From Phytopseudomonas argentinensis (GTDB lineage: Bacteria > Pseudomonadota > Gammaproteobacteria > Pseudomonadales > Pseudomonadaceae): a stretch of 64,000 nucleotides of DNA. Below, one piece after another: positions 39,789-49,519 of this stretch. Position 1 is the stretch's first letter; each line of letters begins with the position of its first letter. The notes below the pieces were generated by a model. That model was not told the DNA's origin and made no database searches. It was given only the letters and a program-made list of their open reading frames with translations. The position numbers were made by a program, and so were the translations under genes. The stretch covers positions 990,060 through 1,054,059 of the forward strand of contig NZ_FORC01000001.1 of NCBI RefSeq assembly GCF_900113905.1, in the 5' to 3' direction.

Positions 39789-40823
39789 ATGTCCAATACG
39801 TTGTTCAGTCTGGCCTTCGGGGTCGGCACCCAAAACCGCCAAAGCACCTGGCTGGAAGTGTTCTACGCCCAGCCCCTGCTCAACCCGAGTGCCGAACTGG
39901 TGGCCAAGGTCACCGAGAAACTCGGCTACAACGGCGGCAACCAGGCCATCGCCATCACCAATCAGCAAGCCGGTGAACTGGCCAGCGCCCTGAAGCACGT
40001 CGACCCGGTACAGGCCGCGCTGCTCACTCGCCTGGCTGAAAGCGCCAAGCCACTGGTCGCCACCCTGCTGGCCGAAGACGCCGCGCTGACCAGCACCCCC
40101 GAGGCCTACCTCAAGCTGCACCTGTTGTCCCATCGCCTGGTCAAGCCCCACGGCCTGAACCTGACCGGCATATTCCCGCTGCTGCCCAACGTCGCCTGGA
40201 CCAGCCAGGGCGCGGTCGACCTGGTCGAGCTGCCCGAGCGTCAGCTGGAAGCGCGCCTGAAAGGCGACCTGCTGGAAGTTTTCTCGGTGGACAAGTTCCC
40301 GAAAATGACCGACTACGTGGTGCCGACCGGCGTGCGCATCGCTGACAGCGCACGTGTTCGCCTGGGCGCCTACATCGGCGAAGGCACCACCGTGATGCAC
40401 GAAGGCTTCGTCAACTTCAACGCCGGTACCGCCGGCCCGGGCATGATCGAAGGCCGCGTGTCCGCAGGCGTGTTCGTCGGCAAGGGTTCGGATCTGGGCG
40501 GCGGCTGCTCGACCATGGGCACCCTGTCCGGTGGCGGCAACATCGTCATCTCCGTGGGCGAAGGCTGCCTGATCGGCGCCAACGCCGGTATCGGCATTCC
40601 GCTGGGCGACCGCAACATCGTCGAAGCCGGCCTGTACGTGACCGCCGGCACCAAGATCGCCCTGCTCGACGACCAGAATAACCTGGTCAAGGTGGTCAAG
40701 GGTCGCGACCTGGCTGGTCAGGCTGACCTGCTGTTCCGTCGCAACTCGCAAAGCGGCGCCGTCGAATGCAAGACCAACAAGTCGGCGATAGAGCTGAACG
40801 AAGCCCTGCACGCTCACAACTGA
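39789..40823 (+). CDS. dapD: 2,3,4,5-tetrahydropyridine-2,6-dicarboxylate N-succinyltransferase
   Basis: Transfers succinyl from succinyl-CoA to tetrahydrodipicolinate in the lysine/DAP pathway. It has 344 residues, the long Pseudomonas form. The C-terminal half is a left-handed beta-helix of hexapeptide repeats (VRLGAYIGEGTTVMHEGFVNFNAG ... GRVSAGVFVGKGSDLGGGCSTMGTLSGGG), with an extended N-terminal domain. Its product feeds DapC and DapE, both encoded in this window. Element B begins at its stop codon. Confidence 0.96.
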   Translation: MSNTLFSLAFGVGTQNRQSTWLEVFYAQPLLNPSAELVAKVTEKLGYNGGNQAIAITNQQAGELASALKHVDPVQAALLTRLAESAKPLVATLLAEDAALTSTPEAYLKLHLLSHRLVKPHGLNLTGIFPLLPNVAWTSQGAVDLVELPERQLEARLKGDLLEVFSVDKFPKMTDYVVPTGVRIADSARVRLGAYIGEGTTVMHEGFVNFNAGTAGPGMIEGRVSAGVFVGKGSDLGGGCSTMGTLSGGGNIVISVGEGCLIGANAGIGIPLGDRNIVEAGLYVTAGTKIALLDDQNNLVKVVKGRDLAGQADLLFRRNSQSGAVECKTNKSAIELNEALHAHN

Positions 40824-40965
40824 AAAAGTTGGTTTAACGCGGCTGCGCTCGCCCATGCTGCGTTGCCCCAAGGCTCGAACGCTCATTTACACCAGTAAAC
40901 TCCGCGTCCTCGTCTTGGGGCGCCTTGCCTGAGCTTCGCTCGCAACGCGTTAAACCCAACTTTTT
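40823..40965. repeat. palindromic interspersed element, copy B
   Basis: 143 bp with near-perfect terminal inverted repeats: AAAAAGTTGGTTTAACGCG (40823-40841) against CGCGTTAAACCCAACTTTTT (40946-40965), differing by one inserted base. Inner arms GCCCCAAG/CTTGGGGC also pair. The centre reads GCTCATTTACACCAGTAAAC. It starts at the last base of the dapD stop codon and ends 27 bases before csdA. Confidence 0.85.
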
Positions 40966-40992
40966 AGCCACCAGATTCTTTCTGGATAAGCC

Positions 40993-42198
40993 ATGCCCCT
41001 GATTTCCCCCTGGCGCGCCGACTTCCCGGGCCTGCGGGCCCTCGATGCCGACGGCCAGACCTACCTCGACAGCGCCGCCACGGCGCAGAAACCGCAGGCG
41101 GTACTCGATGCCCTGCTGGCCTACTACGCTGGCGGCGCCGCCAATGTGCACCGGGCCCAGCACCTGCCGGGCGAGCGTGCCACCCGCGCCTTCGAGGCGA
41201 CTCGCGACCAGGCCGCCCGTTGGCTGAACGCGACCAGCCGTGACGAGATCGTTTTCACCCGCGGCGCCACCGAGTCCCTCAACCTGCTCGCCTATGGTTT
41301 GGAACACCTGTTCGAAGCCGGCGATGAAATCCTCATCAGCGCTGCCGAACACCACGCCAACATGCTGCCCTGGCAACAACTCGCTGCGCGCAAATCCCTG
41401 AAACTGGTGATCCTGCCGCTCACGCCGGCCGGCGATATCGACCCGCAAGCGGCCGCCACGCTGATCGGCCCACGCACTCGCCTGCTCGCCCTTAGCCAGC
41501 TGTCCAACGTACTGGGGCGCTGGCAGGACGTGCAGCCGCTGATTCGCCAGGCGCAACAGCATGGTGCCCTGACCCTGATGGACGGCGCCCAGGCCGTGGT
41601 GCATGGCCGCCAGGATATGCAGGCGCTGGGCTGCGACTTTTACGTCTGCTCCAGTCACAAGCTCTATGGCCCGGATGGCGTCGGCCTGCTCTACGGCCGC
41701 CGCGACGCCCTGCAGCGCCTGCGTCACTGGCAGTTCGGCGGGGAAATGGTCCAGCAGGCCGACTACCACACCTCGACCTTCCGCCCGGCCCCGCTTGGCC
41801 TGGAGGCCGGTACGCCGACGGTCTCGGGGGTAATCTCCCTGGGCGCGACCCTGGACTACCTCGAGCGTCTCGACGGCGACGCGGTCGCTCGCCATGAGGC
41901 CACGCTGCACCGCATGCTGCTGGCAGGGCTGGGCAACTTCCCGGGATTGCGCCTGCTTGGCGAGCCGCAAGCGGCCCTGGCCTGCTTTACCGTAGAAGGC
42001 GTGCACAGCGGCGACCTCGCCCACCTGCTTACCGAGCAGGGCATCGCCGTGCGCAGCGGCCACCACTGCGCCATGCCGTTGCTGCAGCGCCTGGGCGTGG
42101 CAGGCGCGATCCGCGTGTCCCTCGGTCTGTACAACGACGAAGCCGACCTGCAGCGCCTCTTCGCCGCCCTGGACAAAGCCCTGGAGCTGCTGCGATGA
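40993..42198 (+). CDS. csdA: cysteine desulfurase CsdA (SufS-like)
   Basis: 401-residue class V PLP enzyme that takes sulfur from cysteine and passes it to CsdE. Motifs: YLDSAATAQKP near the N-terminus, FTRGATESLNLLAY, SAAEHHANMLPWQ, the PLP lysine in CSSHKLYGPDGVGLLYG, and the group II persulfide Cys in RSGHHCAMPLLQRLG. The shorter active-site loop marks group II. csdE overlaps its 3' end by 4 bases. The partner tcdA is convergent immediately after csdE, the arrangement of the ct6A tRNA modification system. Confidence 0.94.
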   Translation: MPLISPWRADFPGLRALDADGQTYLDSAATAQKPQAVLDALLAYYAGGAANVHRAQHLPGERATRAFEATRDQAARWLNATSRDEIVFTRGATESLNLLAYGLEHLFEAGDEILISAAEHHANMLPWQQLAARKSLKLVILPLTPAGDIDPQAAATLIGPRTRLLALSQLSNVLGRWQDVQPLIRQAQQHGALTLMDGAQAVVHGRQDMQALGCDFYVCSSHKLYGPDGVGLLYGRRDALQRLRHWQFGGEMVQQADYHTSTFRPAPLGLEAGTPTVSGVISLGATLDYLERLDGDAVARHEATLHRMLLAGLGNFPGLRLLGEPQAALACFTVEGVHSGDLAHLLTEQGIAVRSGHHCAMPLLQRLGVAGAIRVSLGLYNDEADLQRLFAALDKALELLR

Positions 42199-42599
42199 GC
42201 CTGCCGAGCGCCGCCCAACAAGCCCTCGACGCCTTTGCGGCCTGCCCCGGCTGGGAGCAGCGCGCGCGCCTGCTGATGCACTGGGGCGAACGCCTGGAGC
42301 TGCTCGCCGAGCGACGTGAAGCGGACCGCGTGCACGGCTGTGAAAGCCAGGTGTGGTTGAGCGGGGAGCGACAGGACGACCGCTGGCACTTTCGCGCCAG
42401 CAGCGATGCGCGCCTGATACGCGGTCTGCTGGCCGTGCTGCTGGCCCGGGTCAACGGCCTGCACGCGAGCGAGCTGGCCGCACTGGATATCGCCGACTGG
42501 TTCGCCCAGCTGGGCCTGTCCCGCCAGCTGTCGCCTTCACGCGCCAGTGGCATGAACGCCGTGGTGCAGCAGATGCGCCGCTTGAGCGAAGCGGCTTAG
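42195..42599 (+). CDS. csdE: SufE-like sulfur acceptor CsdE
   Basis: 134-residue SufE-family protein that accepts persulfide from CsdA and enhances its activity. The acceptor Cys is in VHGCESQVWL near residue 49. The rest (LIRGLLAVLLARVNGLHASELAALDIADWFAQLGLSRQLS, in parts) is the typical SufE core. It overlaps csdA by 4 bases (ATGA) and its 3' end overlaps the convergent tcdA by 4 bases. Confidence 0.93.
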   Translation: MSLPSAAQQALDAFAACPGWEQRARLLMHWGERLELLAERREADRVHGCESQVWLSGERQDDRWHFRASSDARLIRGLLAVLLARVNGLHASELAALDIADWFAQLGLSRQLSPSRASGMNAVVQQMRRLSEAA

Positions 42600-43408
42600 G
42601 CCGACGGCGCCATCCGCTCGCTTGGCCGCCGTGCACCGGCCACCAGCTTGTCGACGATACGCGCGGCGGCGACCATGCCGAAGGTGGCAGTGACCATCAT
42701 CACCGCGCCGAAGCCGCCGGCACAGTCGAGCTTCACGCCCTCGCCGACGAATGCCTTGCTCTGGCATACGCCGCCGTCCGCGCCCGGGTAGCGCAACTGC
42801 TCGGTGGAGAACACGCAGGGTACGCTGTAGGTACGCCCCGGCGTGCGCGAGAAGCCGTAGTCGCGGCGCAAGGTGGAGCGCACCTTGGCGGCCAGAGGGT
42901 CGTTGAAGGTCTTGTTGAGGTCGGCGACTTGCACCTGCGCCGGGTCGATCTGCCCGCCGGCGCCGCCAGTGGTTATAAGGGCGATCTTGCGGCGCTTGCA
43001 CCAGGCGATCAACGCCGCCTTGGCCGCCACGCTGTCGATGCAGTCGACCACCCCATCGAGCTCGACGGTGATGTACTCGGCCATGGTTTCGCGGGTCACG
43101 AAATCCGCGACCTCATGCACCACGCAGGCCGGATTGATGGCCCGCAGGCGCTCGCCCATCACCTCGACCTTGGCGCGCCCGACCTGGCCCTGCAGGGCGT
43201 GGGCCTGGCGATTGGTGTTGCTGACGCAGACGTCGTCCAGGTCGAACAGGGAAATCTCACCGACCCCGGAGCGCACCAGCGCCTCGGCCGCCCAGGAGCC
43301 GACGCCGCCGATACCGACCACGGCCACGTGGGCGGCAGCCAGCCGCTCTGCGCCTGCACGGCCATATAACCGGGCAATACCGGCAAAACGCTGTTCATCG
43401 AACGACAT
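42596..43408 (-). CDS. tcdA: tRNA threonylcarbamoyladenosine dehydratase
   Basis: 270-residue E1-like (ThiF/MoeB-type) enzyme, also called CsdL, that dehydrates t6A37 to cyclic ct6A. Motifs: VVGIGGVGSWAAEALVRSG (ATP site), FDLDDVCVSNTNRQAHA, VDCIDSVAAKAALIAWC and GAGGQIDP. The ATG at 43408 has an AGAGGAG ribosome binding site; the longer open frame (to 43606) lacks family-like sequence. It is convergent with csdE, with tail-to-tail overlap of the coding ends. Confidence 0.93.
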   Translation of the reverse strand: MSFDEQRFAGIARLYGRAGAERLAAAHVAVVGIGGVGSWAAEALVRSGVGEISLFDLDDVCVSNTNRQAHALQGQVGRAKVEVMGERLRAINPACVVHEVADFVTRETMAEYITVELDGVVDCIDSVAAKAALIAWCKRRKIALITTGGAGGQIDPAQVQVADLNKTFNDPLAAKVRSTLRRDYGFSRTPGRTYSVPCVFSTEQLRYPGADGGVCQSKAFVGEGVKLDCAGGFGAVMMVTATFGMVAAARIVDKLVAGARRPSERMAPSA

Positions 43409-43626
43409 GGGGGCTCCTCTTTCCGGGCGCGCATTATAAGAAGGCGAGCAGCGCTTCCCAAGCACCATCGGGCCGGCACTTGTAGCGAGGCGATGCACAG
43501 CGGGCAAACATCGCCGGGCAGCTCCCCGGAGCTGTGCTATACAGTCATTCATCGACGGAGTAGCATGCGCGCCAGCCGGCGCTCGCCGGTCTTCTCCCCG
43601 TTCCACCCTTCGGAACCCTACACAGC

Positions 43627-46236
43627 ATGCTTTCGCGCAAGTTCGGCCTCAATCTGATTGTTTTCCTGGCTATTGCCGCTCTGTTCACCGGAATCTGGGC
43701 GCTCTACAACCGTCCGATCACGGCCCCGGCCTGGCCGGAACAGATCTCCGGCTATTCGTTCTCGCCCTTCCGCCAGGGCGAAAGCCCGCAGACCGGCGTA
43801 TATCCCAGCGATGAGGAGATGCGCGAGGATCTCGAGTTGCTGTCCCAGCAGACCGACAGCATCCGCACCTATTCGGTGGACGGTGCGTTGGATCGCATCC
43901 CCCTGCTAGCCGAGGAGTTCGGCCTGCGCGTGACCCTGGGTGTGTGGATCAGCCCCGACGAGGAACGCAACGAGCGCGAGATCACCAAGGCCATCGAGAT
44001 CGCCAACAACTCGCGCAGCGTGGTGCGTGTGGTGGTGGGCAACGAGGCGCTGTTCCGCCGCGAAGTCACCGTCAAGCAGCTGACCGCCTACATGGACCGG
44101 GTGCGTTCGGCGGTCAAGGTGCCGGTCACCACGTCGGAGCAATGGCACATCTGGGAGGAGTACCCGGAGCTGGCCGACCACGCCGACCTGATCGCCGCCC
44201 ACGTGCTGCCCTACTGGGAATTCATTCCCATGAAGGACTCCACCCAGTTCACCCTGGATCGCGCCCGCGACCTGAAAAAACTGTTCCCGAAAAAGCCCCT
44301 GCTGCTTTCCGAGGTCGGCTGGCCGAGCAACGGCCGGGTACGCGGCGGCGCCGAGGCCTCCCAGGCCGACCAGGCCATCTACCTGCGCACCCTGGTAACC
44401 ACGCTCAACGCCCAGGGCTACAACTACTTCGTCATCGAAGCCTTCGACCAGCCCTGGAAGGCCGGCGACGAAGGCTCGGTGGGCGCCTACTGGGGCGTGT
44501 ACAATCTCGACCGCCAGCCGAAATTCAACTTCGAAGGCCCGGTGGTGGCGATTCCGAAATGGCGCATGCTGGCGGTCGCCTCGGTGGTCATGGCGCTGCT
44601 GTCGCTGGCCCTGATGCTGATCGATGGCAGTGCCCTGCGTCAGCGTGGCCGCACCTTCCTGACCTTCGTGGCGTTCGCCGGCGGCTCGGCTCTGGTGTGG
44701 ATCGGCTACGACTACAGCCAGCAGTACAGCACCTGGTTCAGCACCCTGGTCGGCGTGCTGCTCGGCGTCGGTGCCATCGGCGTGTTCATCGTGCTGCTCA
44801 CCGAGGCCCACGAGCTGGCCGAGACGGTGTGGACGCAGCGGCGCCGGCCCTTCACCCCGGTGGTCGGCGACAGCCATTACCGGCCCAAGGTGTCGATTCA
44901 CGTGCCGTGCTACAACGAGCCGCCGGAGATGGTCAAACAGACCCTCGACGCCCTGGCCAACCTCGACTATCCGGACTTCGAAGTCCTGATCATCGACAAC
45001 AACACCAAGGACCCGGCAGTGTGGGAGCCGGTGCGCGACTACTGCGCGGAGCTCGGCCCGCGCTTCCGCTTCTTCCACGTCGCGCCGCTGCACGGCTTCA
45101 AGGGTGGCGCGCTGAACTACATCCTGCCGCATACCGCGCCGGACGCCGAAGTGGTGGCGGTGATCGACTCCGATTACTGCGTCGACCGCAACTGGCTCAA
45201 GCACATGGTGCCGCACTTCGCCGACCCGGCGATTGCCGTGGTGCAGTCACCGCAGGACTATCGCGATGGCGAGGAAAGCACCTTCAAGAAGCTCTGCTAC
45301 GCCGAGTACAAGGGCTTCTTCCATATCGGCATGGTGACCCGCAACGACCGCAACGCGATCATCCAGCATGGCACCATGACCATGATCCGCCGTACCGTGA
45401 TGGACGAACTGAAGTGGGCCGACTGGACCATTTGCGAGGATGCCGAGCTGGGTCTGCGCGTGTTCGAGAAAGGCTATTCGGCCGCCTACGCCCACGACAG
45501 CTTCGGCAAGGGGCTGATGCCGGACACCTTCATCGACTACAAGAAGCAGCGCTTCCGCTGGGCCTATGGCGCCATCCAGATCATGAAGGGCCACGCCCGC
45601 CAGCTGCTGGCCGGCAAGGACAGCGAGCTCAAGCGTGGTCAGCGTTACCACTTCATCGCCGGCTGGCTGCCGTGGGTCGCCGATGGCCTGAACATCTTCT
45701 TTACCATTGGCGCCCTGCTGTGGTCGGCGGCGATGATCATCGTGCCGCAACGGGTCGACCCGCCGCTGCTGATCTTCGCGATTCCGCCCCTGGCGCTGTT
45801 CCTGTTCAAGGTCGGCAAGATCATCTTCCTCTACCAGCGAGCGGTGGGCGTCAACCTCAAGGACGCCTTCTGCGCGGCGGTGGCCGGGCTGGCGCTGTCG
45901 CACACCATCGCCAAGGCAGTGCTGTACGGCATGTTCACCAAGACCATTCCGTTCTTCCGCACCCCGAAGATGCGCTCCAGCCACGGCCTGATGGTGGCCC
46001 TGGCCGAGGCCCGCGAAGAAGTGTTCATCATGCTGCTGCTGTGGGGCGCGGCCCTGGGCATCGCCATCGTGCAGGGTCTGCCCAGCTACGATGTGAAGTT
46101 CTGGGTGATCATGCTGCTGGTGCAGTCGCTGCCCTACCTCGCCGCGCTGATCATGGCGCTACTCTCCTCGCAGCCCAAGCCGCTGGAAATTCCGGTGGTG
46201 CAGAGCGATGCGCCGGACGAGGTGCAGAAGGCCTGA
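43627..46236 (+). CDS. ndvB: beta-glucan synthase NdvB (GH17-like domain plus GT2)
   Basis: 869-residue inner-membrane protein. Order: one N-terminal TM helix (about 8-27), a periplasmic GH17-like glucanase/transglycosidase domain about 40-305 ([35 protein letters not shown] with catalytic Glu), TM helices about 315-400, a cytosolic processive GT2 domain ([39 protein letters not shown]), and C-terminal TM helices. P. aeruginosa NdvB makes cyclic beta-(1,3)-glucans linked to biofilm-specific drug tolerance. A strong terminator follows. The ndvB-dapE order is also found in P. aeruginosa. Confidence 0.9.
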   Translation: MLSRKFGLNLIVFLAIAALFTGIWALYNRPITAPAWPEQISGYSFSPFRQGESPQTGVYPSDEEMREDLELLSQQTDSIRTYSVDGALDRIPLLAEEFGLRVTLGVWISPDEERNEREITKAIEIANNSRSVVRVVVGNEALFRREVTVKQLTAYMDRVRSAVKVPVTTSEQWHIWEEYPELADHADLIAAHVLPYWEFIPMKDSTQFTLDRARDLKKLFPKKPLLLSEVGWPSNGRVRGGAEASQADQAIYLRTLVTTLNAQGYNYFVIEAFDQPWKAGDEGSVGAYWGVYNLDRQPKFNFEGPVVAIPKWRMLAVASVVMALLSLALMLIDGSALRQRGRTFLTFVAFAGGSALVWIGYDYSQQYSTWFSTLVGVLLGVGAIGVFIVLLTEAHELAETVWTQRRRPFTPVVGDSHYRPKVSIHVPCYNEPPEMVKQTLDALANLDYPDFEVLIIDNNTKDPAVWEPVRDYCAELGPRFRFFHVAPLHGFKGGALNYILPHTAPDAEVVAVIDSDYCVDRNWLKHMVPHFADPAIAVVQSPQDYRDGEESTFKKLCYAEYKGFFHIGMVTRNDRNAIIQHGTMTMIRRTVMDELKWADWTICEDAELGLRVFEKGYSAAYAHDSFGKGLMPDTFIDYKKQRFRWAYGAIQIMKGHARQLLAGKDSELKRGQRYHFIAGWLPWVADGLNIFFTIGALLWSAAMIIVPQRVDPPLLIFAIPPLALFLFKVGKIIFLYQRAVGVNLKDAFCAAVAGLALSHTIAKAVLYGMFTKTIPFFRTPKMRSSHGLMVALAEAREEVFIMLLLWGAALGIAIVQGLPSYDVKFWVIMLLVQSLPYLAALIMALLSSQPKPLEIPVVQSDAPDEVQKA

Positions 46237-46259
46237 ATCACCGGTAGCGCAGCACGACG

Positions 46260-46285
46260 ACGGCGGCCAATTGGCCGCCGTTTTG
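46260..46285 (+). terminator. intrinsic terminator of ndvB
   Basis: ACGGCGGCC (46260-46268) pairs perfectly with GGCCGCCGT (46273-46281) around AATT, followed by TTTG and TTTG. It sits 24 bases after the ndvB stop codon and separates it from dapE. Confidence 0.88.
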
Positions 46286-46441
46286 TTTGCGGCCAGGCGA
46301 GCGCTGCCGGGTGCCTTCGCGTGCATGGCCCGGGTTAAGGGGGCCAGCGACCCAGGCAGGGCACCGAACGCCTACGAGAGCCAGGCGTTTTGCTTTAAGC
46401 TATGCGCCCTTCTCGCCCTGCACTGTTTTACCGGAGTTCCC

Positions 46442-47584
46442 ATGACGGCCCTGTCCCCCACCCTCGAACTCGCCTGCGACCTGATCCGCCGGCCCTCGGT
46501 CACCCCGCTGGACGAGGGCTGCCAGGAGCTGATGATGCGCCGCCTGGCCGCACTGGGCTTCGCCGTCGAGCCGATGCGTATCGAGGATGTGGACAACTTC
46601 TGGGCCAGCCATGGCCGCGACGAAGGCCCAGTGCTGTGCTTCGCCGGCCACACCGACGTGGTGCCGACCGGCCCGCTGCAGGCCTGGCAGCATGGTCCGT
46701 TCGAGGCATTGATCGACGAGCAGGGCATGCTCTGCGGCCGCGGTGCGGCGGACATGAAGGGCAGCCTGGCGTCGATGATCATCGCCGTCGAGCGCTTCGT
46801 CGCCGAGTACCCGAACCACAAGGGGCGCATCACCTTCCTGATCACCAGTGACGAGGAAGGCCCGGCCCACCATGGCACCAAGGCCGTGGTCGAACGCCTG
46901 GCCGCGCGCAACGAGCGCCTGGACTGGTGCATCGTCGGCGAACCGTCGAGCACCACCCTGATCGGCGACGTGGTGAAGAACGGGCGCCGTGGTTCGCTGG
47001 GCGCGACCCTGACCGTGCGGGGCATCCAGGGCCACGTGGCCTACCCGCACCTGGCCAGGAACCCGATTCACCTGGCTGCGCCGGCGCTGGCCGAACTGGC
47101 CGCCGAGCACTGGGACGACGGCAACGCCTTCTTCCCGCCGACCAGCTTCCAGGTGTCCAACCTCAACTCGGGCACCGGCGCGACCAACGTGATTCCCGGC
47201 GAGCTGACGGCGGTGTTCAACTTCCGCTTCTCCACCGAATCGACGGTCGAAGACCTGCAGCAGCGGGTCAATGCGATCCTCGACAAGCACGGCCTGGATT
47301 ATCAAATCGACTGGGCGCTGTCGGGCCTGCCGTTTCTCACCGAGCCGGGCGCGCTGCTCGATGCGGTCAGCGCCAGCATCCGTACGGTGACCGGCCGCGA
47401 AACCACGCCGAGCACCAGCGGCGGCACCTCGGACGGGCGCTTTATCGCCACCCTCGGTACCCAGGTGGTCGAGCTCGGCCCGGTCAACGCGACCATCCAC
47501 CAGGTCAATGAACGGGTCCTGGCCAGCGACCTCGAGATACTCACCGAGATCTACTACCAGACCCTGGTCAAGCTGCTCGCCTGA
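46442..47584 (+). CDS. dapE: succinyl-diaminopimelate desuccinylase
   Basis: 380-residue M20 dizinc hydrolase that frees LL-diaminopimelate from its succinyl form. Motifs: [12 protein letters not shown] (zinc His and Asp), [26 protein letters not shown] (catalytic and bridging Glu), GEPSST, and [12 protein letters not shown] near the C-terminus. The ATG at 46442 yields the standard [19 protein letters not shown] start. Its TGA overlaps the rlmA ATG by one base. It is the third lysine-branch gene in the window with dapC and dapD. Confidence 0.96.
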   Translation: MTALSPTLELACDLIRRPSVTPLDEGCQELMMRRLAALGFAVEPMRIEDVDNFWASHGRDEGPVLCFAGHTDVVPTGPLQAWQHGPFEALIDEQGMLCGRGAADMKGSLASMIIAVERFVAEYPNHKGRITFLITSDEEGPAHHGTKAVVERLAARNERLDWCIVGEPSSTTLIGDVVKNGRRGSLGATLTVRGIQGHVAYPHLARNPIHLAAPALAELAAEHWDDGNAFFPPTSFQVSNLNSGTGATNVIPGELTAVFNFRFSTESTVEDLQQRVNAILDKHGLDYQIDWALSGLPFLTEPGALLDAVSASIRTVTGRETTPSTSGGTSDGRFIATLGTQVVELGPVNATIHQVNERVLASDLEILTEIYYQTLVKLLA

Positions 47585-48393
47585 TGCTCGCCTGCCCGAT
47601 CTGCCAGGCGCCGCTGGCCGCCGTCGACAATGGCGTGGCCTGCCCCGCCAACCACCGTTTCGACCGCGCGCGCCAGGGCTACCTGAACCTGTTGCCGGTA
47701 CAGCACAAGAACAGCCGCGACCCCGGCGACAACGCCGCCATGGTGGAAGCCCGCCGACGCTTTCTTGATGGCGGCCATTACGCCCCGCTGGCCGCCCGAC
47801 TGGCGCAGCTGGCCGCGGGCTATGCACCACAGCGTTGGCTGGATATCGGCTGTGGCGAGGGTTACTACACCGCCCAGATCGCCGATGCTCTGCCGGAGGC
47901 CGAAGGCTACGCGCTGGATATTTCCCGCGAAGCGGTCAAGCGCGCCTGCAAGCGCGCCCCGCAGTTGAACTGGTTGATCGCCAGCATGGCCCGGGTGCCC
48001 TTGGCAGATGCCAGCTGCGGGTTGCTGGCCAGCGTGTTCAGCCCGCTCGACTGGCAGGAAGCCAAGCGCCTGCTCGCGCCCGGCGGCGGCCTGCTGCGCA
48101 TGGGCCCGACCCGTGAGCACCTGATGGAGCTTCGCCAGAAACTGTACGACGAAGTGCGCGACTACGACGATCAGAAACACCTCGAACTGATCCCGCCGGG
48201 CATGCACCTGGCGCACAGTGAAACCCTGAGCTTCCGGCTGCTGCTAGACACACCGCAAGCCCGTGCCGACCTACTGGCGATGACGCCCCACGGCTGGCGC
48301 GCCAGTGCCGAACGCCGCGCCGCCGTCATTGCCGAAAGCTTCGAAGTCACCGTCGCTATCCGCTACGATTGGATCGAGCGAGACGCGCATTGA
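47584..48393 (+). CDS. rlmA: 23S rRNA (guanine-N1)-methyltransferase RlmA
   Basis: 269-residue methyltransferase (formerly RrmA) that methylates G745 of 23S rRNA. An N-terminal zinc finger (CPICQAPL ... CPANH) precedes the SAM-binding fold (RWLDIGCGEGYYT, ALDISREAVKRACKR, ASVFSPLDWQE). It starts one base inside the dapE stop codon. A small gene of unknown function follows at 48420. Confidence 0.92.
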   Translation: MLACPICQAPLAAVDNGVACPANHRFDRARQGYLNLLPVQHKNSRDPGDNAAMVEARRRFLDGGHYAPLAARLAQLAAGYAPQRWLDIGCGEGYYTAQIADALPEAEGYALDISREAVKRACKRAPQLNWLIASMARVPLADASCGLLASVFSPLDWQEAKRLLAPGGGLLRMGPTREHLMELRQKLYDEVRDYDDQKHLELIPPGMHLAHSETLSFRLLLDTPQARADLLAMTPHGWRASAERRAAVIAESFEVTVAIRYDWIERDAH

Positions 48394-48419
48394 GCGCCCC
48401 GAACGAATTGAGGATCCAA

Positions 48420-48791
48420 ATGCGCCAACCGGATATCGAGATATACCTGAAGGATGCCGATCACCAGGCCATTGCCGCCTGGCTGACCCAGGCCCTTGGC
48501 CCTTGCTCCGACTGGCAGCAGAAAGGCCAGACCTTCCAGTGCCGCGCCGGCGACGTGCCGGTGACCTGGCTGCCCAAAGCCGTAGGCAAATGGCACAGCC
48601 TGTACCTGGCAAGCGACGCCACCCCGTGGGACGACGACCTGGCCTGCGCCAAGGCTGCCTATGCGGCACTGAACGTGGAAATTCGCTGCGCCCCGGGTAG
48701 CTGGGAAGAGGAAGAAAGCGACGAGCAGGCTGATCAATGGCTACGCATCAGCGCCGATGGCGTGCAGGAAATTACCTGGCGTACGGGCTGA
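48420..48791 (+). CDS. small acidic hypothetical protein downstream of rlmA
   Basis: 123-residue protein beginning MRQPDIEIYLKDADHQAIAAWL, with an alpha/beta character, several Trp residues (DWQQKG, KWHSLYL, SWEEEES) and an acidic patch near the C-terminus. GAGGATCC precedes the ATG. It lies 26 bases after rlmA and is probably in the same transcript; a gene of this kind is found next to rlmA in other Pseudomonas. No catalytic motif is visible and I cannot assign a function. Confidence 0.78.
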   Translation: MRQPDIEIYLKDADHQAIAAWLTQALGPCSDWQQKGQTFQCRAGDVPVTWLPKAVGKWHSLYLASDATPWDDDLACAKAAYAALNVEIRCAPGSWEEEESDEQADQWLRISADGVQEITWRTG

Positions 48792-49519
48792 CAGCCCTCC
48801 CCTCAGCCTACCCCCCTCATCCCGCCCAAAGTCGACCACTCGGCTTTGGGCGCTTTGGCACCGCTCCCTCACACGCTGCCTTGCTCCGTCTCTGAACCCC
48901 TCCCCGCTTGCCGCCTCGCTGTATGAACCTGGTCGATCGTTCACCGCGGCCGGTCGCGTAACTCTTAGGAGGGGCTTTAGCCAAGCTCTTCGCACCCTAA
49001 TAAAAGCTCAGGGCTAAAGCGGATCGCCACCCGGCCCATCCTATAAAAAGCGGCAGCGCCCGATGTCTGCTTCACTCTTATGTCGCCCAGAAAATCGTAA
49101 ACAGGTTCTAAGCCCAACTTATCGCGGAATGGATCGGGCCTACCTCGAGGAACCAGTAGCGACCAGTAAAAACGACTACAAAAATCTCAAAAACGCCATT
49201 TTTCACACCTGTAAATGATTTTGAACGGCGCGACATCGCGCCGCACCTATAAAGATTTTATAACGCACTCTTCCTACACATTTATTCATTATAGACGCAT
49301 GAAGACCTCTTTTACCTGCAAGAAGCCAATATCTTATCGGGATAATTCAGCATGAAAAATAACAATATCTCCGATAACTTGTAGTCATGAAAAATAATTA
49401 CTCCATGAATATTGCTTACCGACCTGCTCTGTTTGCAGAATGCCGCGGTACGACTTTAGTCGACACCGTCCCTCTGCCGCCCTCTGGGTGAATCTGCAAC
49501 GATCGCAGGAGATGCAAGC
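48792..49519. other. 728-bp gene-free region, AT-rich in its second half
   Basis: It contains a terminator-like hairpin GCCCAAAG/CTTTGGGC (48824-48851), a REP-like inverted repeat GCTTTAGCC/GGCTAAAGC (48974-49020), an inverted solo copy of the element-A terminal word (49092-49111), and an 8-bp palindrome CGGCGCGA-CA-TCGCGCCG (49226-49243). From about 49250 the sequence is strongly AT-rich up to the pntAA ribosome binding site. No credible ORF is present. It probably holds the pnt promoter. Confidence 0.6.
49092..49111 (-). repeat. inverted solo copy of the element-A terminal word
   Basis: On the minus strand this reads TTAGAACCTGTTTACGATTT, sharing the 16-base core AGAACCTGTTTACGAT with the left end of element A. 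The flanks do not form an obvious complete element. Confidence 0.6.

Noticed and set aside
43409..43606. N-terminal extension of tcdA
   Set aside because: A strong AGAGGAG site precedes the internal ATG at 43408, and the extension lacks homology-like sequence.
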